From: Butyricicoccus sp.
Lineage (GTDB): Bacteria; Bacillota; Clostridia; Oscillospirales; Butyricicoccaceae
Assembly (NCBI GenBank): GCA_020025755.1
Contig: JAHHRO010000037.1
Span: 1-18,878 of the forward strand
DNA: 18,878 nt
Direction: 5' to 3'
Part shown: one piece after another, positions 15,446 to 18,878 of the stretch
Layout of the letters: each line of letters starts with the position of its first letter
How positions within the stretch are numbered: the stretch's first letter is position 1
Made by a program: the position numbers and the translations under genes
Notes under the pieces: model-generated
What the model was told of the DNA's origin: nothing
What the model saw: the letters and a program-made list of their open reading frames with translations, nothing else
Databases searched by the model: none

Positions 15446-15474
15446 AAAAATCCCCCGACCGGAATGGCCGGGGG
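15446..15474 (-). terminator. Terminator between the two surface-protein genes
   Basis: A GC-rich 9-bp stem (15452-15460 with 15466-15474, CCCCCGGCC/GGTCGGGGG on the minus strand with one G-T pair) is followed on that strand by ATTTTT. It lies 13 bases past the stop of the larger gene and about 57 bases before the start of the smaller one. No good promoter is seen in between, so the smaller gene may depend on readthrough. Confidence 0.8.
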
Positions 15475-15487
15475 TCTTTCGCAAAAG

Positions 15488-17590
15488 TTATTCGCCGTCT
15501 GCCTCTGCGTCGTCTTCGTCTACTGTGATCTGTACATAGTAGTTGTAGTCGCTGAGGTCGATATCGTTGAGAACGATGTTATCGCCGCGATCGAATACGA
15601 ACAGGAAGTCGTAGTCGCCGTGGTTCTTCCACTCATTCACATCGACTCTCTTGTGGGTACCGGTCTTGCTCTTGGTATTGTAATCGAAGACAGTGTCATG
15701 GAAATCTCTTTCTCTGTCATCATCTTCATCGCCATCGTCTGCATCACGCACCATGACCTTTTCAAGCGTTCTCTTGCTGTCGTTGTTGTAAACGCTGAGG
15801 ATCAGCTTGTCGTCGTCGAGGTCATCAGCATAATCATCGTAAGAGGGAGCGTTCAAGCTGCCGGAAATACCAGTGATCGCAATTACGCCGATATCACTGA
15901 TATTGCGGCTGAAGCGGATCTTCTTCTCAACAAAGTTCTTCTTGTCCTTGAATACGATCAGGCGTAGTTCGTTGTCGTCATCGCCATAAAGATCCAGATC
16001 GAATGTGTCATACTCGCCTGCGTCGAGGTCGCCTACATCGGTGTAATCGTCGTCGAAGTCGTCGTAATCCCAGTTGCTTCCATAATCGTCATCATCCGGA
16101 TCGAGGAAGAACATACCATAGATGTTCTGGTCGGTCAGGTTTGCGATCAGCAGTTCATCGCTTGCGGAAGAATCAGAGCCCATGATGAAGTCGCCATTGC
16201 GCTTGAGGGAAATGGTTGCAGACTTCTGGGTCGTGCTGGAGAAGGTCACGCGGCCGCTCTCGAGCACCTTGCCATTTCTGTCGTATGCACGAATATACCA
16301 AGTGCGCAAACCAGCCAGATCGAACCTGAAATCATCTGTGCTGCCGCTTCTGGTGGTATCGATCAGATTTTCCGCATTACGGAATGCAGAATCCGTATTG
16401 GTCGAAGCCATACGCAGTTCATATACGGTCTTGCCCGAGTTATTCTTAAAGGTAACCGAGGTCGTGCCGTAAGAGCCGTCGTTGTAGCCGCCTCCGCTGT
16501 AGGAGACCTGACCATTTGCATTGAAGCGAACGAGCTGCGTGCCGCCCCACTGGCTTGCAACATTCACGCTGCGGAAGGTGTACTGTACGCCGCTTGTATA
16601 GGTCACGCGGAAATCGTAGTACGGATATGCGGACATATACTGCACGGTCAGGAGTGTGGAATTGTTGTTTGCGAGATAGCCGGTCATGAGCAGTTCATTA
16701 GACCAGATATTGCTGCCAGCCGGACCATAAACGATCGAACGGATCGCCTGACCGGTAGCGTTATACAGGCTGATATTGCCCACGGCATCTGTACCGGAGG
16801 AAACCATGCCATCCAGCATCAGGGTGCAGGTAGATGCATCAATGATGTTCAGGCTGCCGTTTGTGCCAGCCTTGGTGAAATCAAGATTGCGCCAATAGGT
16901 CTTGCCGCCATAGTAGCTGGTACCCTGCAGGTCATACTTCTGCTTTGCAACGTTTGTGGTTGCATCCACGGTGCCGTTCATGTGGATCGGGAATTGCAGG
17001 ATATTCTCGCCCCAGTTTTCGGTTCCGGCAGGTGCCAGACGCAGCTGGGTGTAGGTAACGCTTGAATTATTACGAATGCGCAGCTTGATGCTCTGTCCAC
17101 CTACGGTCGAGCCTGCAACCATCGGGTAAACCACGGTTGCCTGACGGGTATCCGCGCGCCAGTTTACCGTGACACCTGGAAAGAACTCGAGTGCACGCAG
17201 CCAGACGTAGGTTCTGCCATTGTCGGTGAAGGGAGCAACGGTCATCTGCTTCTGCACGCCGTTGGTATAAGCCACCTTGCTGCCGAGGGTCATGGTAACG
17301 GTAGAGCCGTTGTACTTTATCATGATCTGCTTGGCAGCGGCATTCCAAGAAACGCTTCCTCCCATGTTCTCCACCACGGAGCGGAGCGGCAGCATCGTGT
17401 TCCCCTTGTAGAGGGTTGCGCGAGAGCCTTCTGCATCAATGGTCTTGGATGCACCATTGACGGACATGGTCGGACTGCCGATCGTAAGCACGATCGCGCC
17501 ATTCGGCTTGGCGTTTGCGGCGAAAGCGGTCATGCTCAGAAGCATAGACAGGGCAACAACGAGTGCCCCCAAACGCTTGAACTTTTTCAT
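15488..17590 (-). CDS. Secreted protein with copper-amine-oxidase-like N-terminal domain and five Asp-rich repeats
   Basis: 700 residues, a larger paralogue of the gene just downstream. A signal peptide covers 1-27 (basic start, hydrophobic core, AFAANA). The copper amine oxidase N-terminal-type domain covers about 30-157 (GAIVLTIGSPTMSVNG, NTMLPLRSVVENMGGSVSWN, YVWLRALEFF). Five repeats lie at about 167-262, 271-355, 377-464, 478-580 and 595-692, each opening with an Asn-rich turn such as RNNSS, YNATG, FKNNSG, NLTDQ or YNNDS. Repeats four and five are strongly acidic, with long Asp clusters near 498-540 and 587-628. No LPXTG or S-layer motif is seen. Repeats 2-5 align best with repeats 1-4 of the paralogue. 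AAGGAGG lies about 11 bases before ATG; promoter at 17669-17697. Confidence 0.82.
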   Translation of the reverse strand: MKKFKRLGALVVALSMLLSMTAFAANAKPNGAIVLTIGSPTMSVNGASKTIDAEGSRATLYKGNTMLPLRSVVENMGGSVSWNAAAKQIMIKYNGSTVTMTLGSKVAYTNGVQKQMTVAPFTDNGRTYVWLRALEFFPGVTVNWRADTRQATVVYPMVAGSTVGGQSIKLRIRNNSSVTYTQLRLAPAGTENWGENILQFPIHMNGTVDATTNVAKQKYDLQGTSYYGGKTYWRNLDFTKAGTNGSLNIIDASTCTLMLDGMVSSGTDAVGNISLYNATGQAIRSIVYGPAGSNIWSNELLMTGYLANNNSTLLTVQYMSAYPYYDFRVTYTSGVQYTFRSVNVASQWGGTQLVRFNANGQVSYSGGGYNDGSYGTTSVTFKNNSGKTVYELRMASTNTDSAFRNAENLIDTTRSGSTDDFRFDLAGLRTWYIRAYDRNGKVLESGRVTFSSTTQKSATISLKRNGDFIMGSDSSASDELLIANLTDQNIYGMFFLDPDDDDYGSNWDYDDFDDDYTDVGDLDAGEYDTFDLDLYGDDDNELRLIVFKDKKNFVEKKIRFSRNISDIGVIAITGISGSLNAPSYDDYADDLDDDKLILSVYNNDSKRTLEKVMVRDADDGDEDDDRERDFHDTVFDYNTKSKTGTHKRVDVNEWKNHGDYDFLFVFDRGDNIVLNDIDLSDYNYYVQITVDEDDAEADGE

Positions 17591-17618
17591 GTTTCAATCA
17601 ACCTCCTTATTTTGAGTG

Positions 17619-17635
17619 ACCCCGCTGGGCGGGGT
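17619..17635 (-). other. GC hairpin in the 5' leader of the larger surface-protein gene
   Basis: A 7-bp perfect stem, ACCCCGC/GCGGGGT, with a three-base loop lies between the promoter and the ribosome site. There is no T-run behind it, so it is not a terminator. It may stabilise a highly expressed mRNA. Confidence 0.5.
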
Positions 17636-17668
17636 GCGCGCAGCCGGGACAGGATACCTTGTATTCCT

Positions 17669-17697
17669 ATTCTATCATATAAGACGAGGTGGAACAA
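17669..17697 (-). promoter_or_regulatory. Candidate promoter of the surface-protein genes
   Basis: On the minus strand TTGTTC (17697-17692) and TAGAAT (17674-17669) have a 17-base spacer. An overlapping TATGAT is an alternative -10. It lies about 80 bases before the start codon of the 700-residue protein and leaves room for the leader hairpin. Confidence 0.5.
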
Positions 17698-17735
17698 CGA
17701 AAAGTTCCCCATTTTCGGTAATATTTCCAAATCGT

Positions 17736-17780
17736 TAAAAAAATAAAATGTCCGCATCTCCGATAAGGGGACGCGGACAA
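17736..17780 (-). terminator. Minus-strand terminator with no evident gene before it
   Basis: TGTCCGC (17750-17756) pairs with GCGGACA (17774-17780). Inside this, TCTCC (17758-17762) pairs with GGGGA (17768-17772) around a GATAA loop. On the minus strand it is followed by ATTTTATTTTTTT, a classic terminator. No convincing minus-strand gene lies immediately upstream. The 17781-17900 stretch contains only a short open frame ending at 17817. Confidence 0.7.
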
Positions 17781-17906
17781 GGGAACAAACCGGTTTTCTA
17801 ACAGGGACAAAGCGATTTATCTTCTAAGTGTGTGCTTTCTGACCGTTCTCCCGTTTTCCAAATCCGATAGAATCATTCTGATTTTTTTACATATAACTGA
17901 ATCAAT

Positions 17907-17948
17907 ATTGTAAGGCATATTTACAATGATACAAGGAGTTGATATAAT
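17907..17948 (+). promoter_or_regulatory. Promoter and inverted-repeat operator of the GNAT module
   Basis: TTTACA (17920-17925) and a perfect TATAAT (17943-17948) have a 17-base spacer. A perfect inverted repeat, ATTGTAA (17907-17913) and TTACAAT (17921-17927) with a 7-base gap, covers the -35 box. A direct repeat GATACAA occurs at 17928-17934 and 17952-17958. The layout suits autoregulation, as expected for a toxin-antitoxin operon. Confidence 0.72.
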
Positions 17949-17996
17949 ATAGATACAAAAAGAGGCGATAACACGATTCAAAAGGAGGATGGTCAT

Positions 17997-18146
17997 ATGG
18001 CAGTTTTGGCTCGTGATATGAGATTGTCGTTTGAACTTGACCCTCAAAAAGCAAAAGAATTTTTCGAAAAATCAGATAAAACCGCATTTGAGCGGTTGAT
18101 GCAGCGAGCAGCATCTCATAAAATAAACAAGGAGAAAAAAATTTAG
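17997..18146 (+). CDS. 49-residue protein upstream of a GNAT gene, candidate antitoxin
   Basis: A small gene with a very good ribosome site (AAAGGAGG, 7-8 bases before ATG). It encodes a 49-residue, highly charged and mostly helical protein beginning MAVLARDMRLSFELDPQKAK and ending KEKKI. No family is recognised. The pattern RLSFELDP near the N-terminus followed by two predicted helices could be a very short ribbon-helix-helix-like or Phd-like dimer, but it is about half the size of the usual DUF1778 partner of GNAT toxins. It stops 4 bases before the GNAT gene begins and shares its promoter. The AT-rich codon use differs from the rest of the window. Confidence 0.7.
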   Translation: MAVLARDMRLSFELDPQKAKEFFEKSDKTAFERLMQRAASHKINKEKKI

Positions 18147-18150
18147 TTCT

Positions 18151-18684
18151 ATGTATCAATTTGGAGAAGAAATAAACTATTCCATAGAACTCTTGTCCCC
18201 TGACAACATGAAGTTGTTGGGGGATTTTTCCTGTGGAAATGAATCTATTGACCATTATCTACATAAACGGGCACTAGAGGACACAAAAAATGTTTGTTAT
18301 CTATGCCGCATTTGTGATACAAATAAAATCATAGGATTTGCCAGCCTTGCCTGTTCAGGGATCTATTACAAAGTAGATCAATACTTAGAAACGATCCCAG
18401 CAATTCAAATTTCCTATTTTGCGGTCGATGCGCAAATCCAGAAGCTGCCCTATGATAAAATGGATCTACATTATTATTTTAGTGATGTGTTCCTTTGTGG
18501 GATCCTTGAAAAATGCAGAGAAATTTCCGACAAGTATGCAGGAGCAGAATATATTGTTTTGTATGCCGTTCCAGATGCAAAACACTTCTATCAAAGAAAT
18601 CTTTTTCAAGATTACACAGAGTTTATGCAGCGCGATCATACACGCTATTTAGAAGGCTGTATTCCTATGTTCATGGAATTATAA
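18151..18684 (+). CDS. GNAT-family acetyltransferase-like protein, candidate toxin
   Basis: The 177-residue product resembles the GNAT toxins of toxin-antitoxin systems, which acetylate aminoacyl-tRNA. It has FSCGNESIDHYLHKRA (26-41) corresponding to the family FxCGNxxLDxFL start. It then has IIGFASLACSG (60-70), a strand IQISYFAVDAQIQ (85-97), and a C-terminal PDAKHFYQRNLFQDY (141-155) where the family places its catalytic Tyr and GF motif. The usual R/Q-x-x-G-x-G/A acetyl-CoA loop is not evident: QIQKLPYDKM takes its place. Coenzyme binding may therefore be altered or lost. The only near ribosome site (AAGGAG) is 16 bases from ATG 18151, so translation probably depends on coupling to the 49-codon gene. 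A plain acetyltransferase is an alternative. Confidence 0.75.
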   Translation: MYQFGEEINYSIELLSPDNMKLLGDFSCGNESIDHYLHKRALEDTKNVCYLCRICDTNKIIGFASLACSGIYYKVDQYLETIPAIQISYFAVDAQIQKLPYDKMDLHYYFSDVFLCGILEKCREISDKYAGAEYIVLYAVPDAKHFYQRNLFQDYTEFMQRDHTRYLEGCIPMFMEL

Positions 18685-18703
18685 TGTTATCCCATCCTCC
18701 TAT

Positions 18704-18747
18704 AAAAAAATGACCGCCCTCAACGCCAATAGAGATACGGTCATTTT
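18704..18747 (-). terminator. Hairpin terminator shared by the GNAT mRNA and the small RNA
   Basis: AAAATGACCG (18707-18716) pairs with CGGTCATTTT (18738-18747), a 10-bp stem with a 21-base loop. On the minus strand it is followed by seven T, which makes it the better terminator for the small RNA. On the plus strand it is followed by TTTT only. It lies about 22 bases after the GNAT stop codon. Confidence 0.7.
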
Positions 18748-18761
18748 AACCTAATCTTCGG

Positions 18762-18795
18762 GGGCGTAACCGCTTAACGGGTACGCGCCCTTTTT
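18762..18795 (+). terminator. Second hairpin with T-run behind the GNAT gene
   Basis: GGGCG (18762-18766) pairs with CGCCC (18786-18790), extended by GTA/TAC past a two-base bulge. On the plus strand it is followed by TTTTTATG. It can stop GNAT-strand readthrough, and on the minus strand it forms the 5' hairpin of the small RNA. Confidence 0.6.
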
Positions 18796-18803
18796 ATGCT
18801 TTT

Positions 18804-18833
18804 ATTATATGCCAATATTGGCACATTTGTCAA
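18804..18833 (-). promoter_or_regulatory. Consensus promoter of the small RNA with 14-bp palindrome in the spacer
   Basis: On the minus strand TTGACA (18833-18828) and TATAAT (18809-18804) are both perfect, with an 18-base spacer. The spacer contains the perfect palindrome TGCCAATATTGGCA (18810-18823), which directly abuts the -10 box. The remaining 18834-18878 holds only short TTGCA-rich repeats. Confidence 0.82.
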
Positions 18834-18878
18834 GTGATCGGTGCAATCAGGTTGCAAACCACTTGCCAAGCAGGGGCA

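Larger units (their letters stand above)
18704..18797 (-). ncRNA. Putative small structured RNA (type I antitoxin-like), convergent with the GNAT gene
   Basis: A minus-strand transcription unit of about 95 nt: strong promoter at 18833-18804, predicted start near 18797, end at the T-run 18710-18704. It contains a 5' hairpin (GGGCG/CGCCC base, 18790-18762), a single-stranded GATTAGG-like linker, and a terminator hairpin. No ribosome site plus ORF is present. From memory, the layout and the GGTCATTTT-AACCTAA element resemble antitoxin RNAs of txpA/holin-like type I loci, where the RNA overlaps the 3' end of a convergent toxin mRNA. No small hydrophobic toxin is seen here; the GNAT 3' end occupies that place. 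Confidence 0.5.

Noticed and set aside
15488..16110. Acidic repetitive DNA (GAT/GAC-rich codons) as a CRISPR or tandem repeat array
   Set aside because: The repetition reflects Asp codon runs within a coding frame; there are no regular direct repeats with unique spacers.
13632..17590. True copper amine oxidases
   Set aside because: Only the N-terminal-type domain is present; no catalytic domain with the topaquinone Tyr and His copper ligands follows.
18513..18713. 66-codon plus-strand frame overlapping the GNAT 3' end as the missing small toxin
   Set aside because: It is Arg/Ser/Cys-rich rather than hydrophobic, lacks a ribosome site and lies within the GNAT coding sequence.
18831..18878. 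TTGCA-rich repeats and CAAGTG/CACTTG arms at the right edge as an attachment site or origin iterons
   Set aside because: The arms are only 5-6 bases, too few and irregular, and the window ends before any supporting integrase or replication gene is visible.

Overview
The window looks like chromosomal DNA of a low- to mid-GC Gram-positive anaerobe of the class Clostridia, probably Oscillospirales-like. The evidence is AGGAGG-type ribosome sites with several TTG starts, near-consensus sigma-A promoters, the ddl-murI-DUF1934-argS gene order, a PadR/HAAS/DUF4097/PspC operon, and secreted proteins with a copper-amine-oxidase-like N-terminal domain. The genus cannot be told from the sequence alone.

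Positions 1-9561 form a long minus-strand block of housekeeping genes. Transcription starts upstream of ddl and runs ddl, murI, a DUF1934 gene, argS, a secreted S41 protease with a peptidoglycan-binding tail, a degenerate MetH-like protein, prmA, rsmE and a multi-spanning membrane protein. It ends at a strong hairpin at 210-246. These genes join cell-wall precursor synthesis (D-Ala-D-Ala, D-Glu) to translation (Arg-tRNA, L11 and 16S rRNA methylation). A 3'-truncated elongator tRNA-Met with a perfect consensus promoter lies at the left edge.

Positions 9700-12493 run on the plus strand. A PadR repressor gene, with a perfect inverted repeat buried in its own promoter, leads an ATGA-coupled operon: a HAAS/DUF1700 membrane protein, a DUF4097 protein and a small PspC protein. 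This looks like an autoregulated envelope-stress module. A separate small two-helix membrane protein with an extended -10 promoter follows.

Positions 12435-17590 return to the minus strand. First is a resolvase-type helix-turn-helix protein without a catalytic domain, whose 3' end contains an 11-G run. Next is a cysteine-free ArsC/Spx-fold protein. Last are two large paralogous secreted proteins, each with a signal peptide, a copper-amine-oxidase-like N-terminal domain, and four or five Asp-rich repeats.

The right end (17700-18878) is visibly more AT-rich and looks acquired. A strong promoter overlapped by a perfect inverted repeat drives a 49-codon ORF followed 4 nt later by a GNAT-family protein, an arrangement typical of GNAT toxin-antitoxin modules. 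Converging on it from the right is an apparently untranslated minus-strand transcription unit of about 95 nt. It has a consensus promoter holding a 14-bp palindrome, and a hairpin terminator shared with the 3' UTR of the GNAT gene. It resembles the antitoxin RNAs of type I systems. This combined locus is the best candidate for something undescribed.
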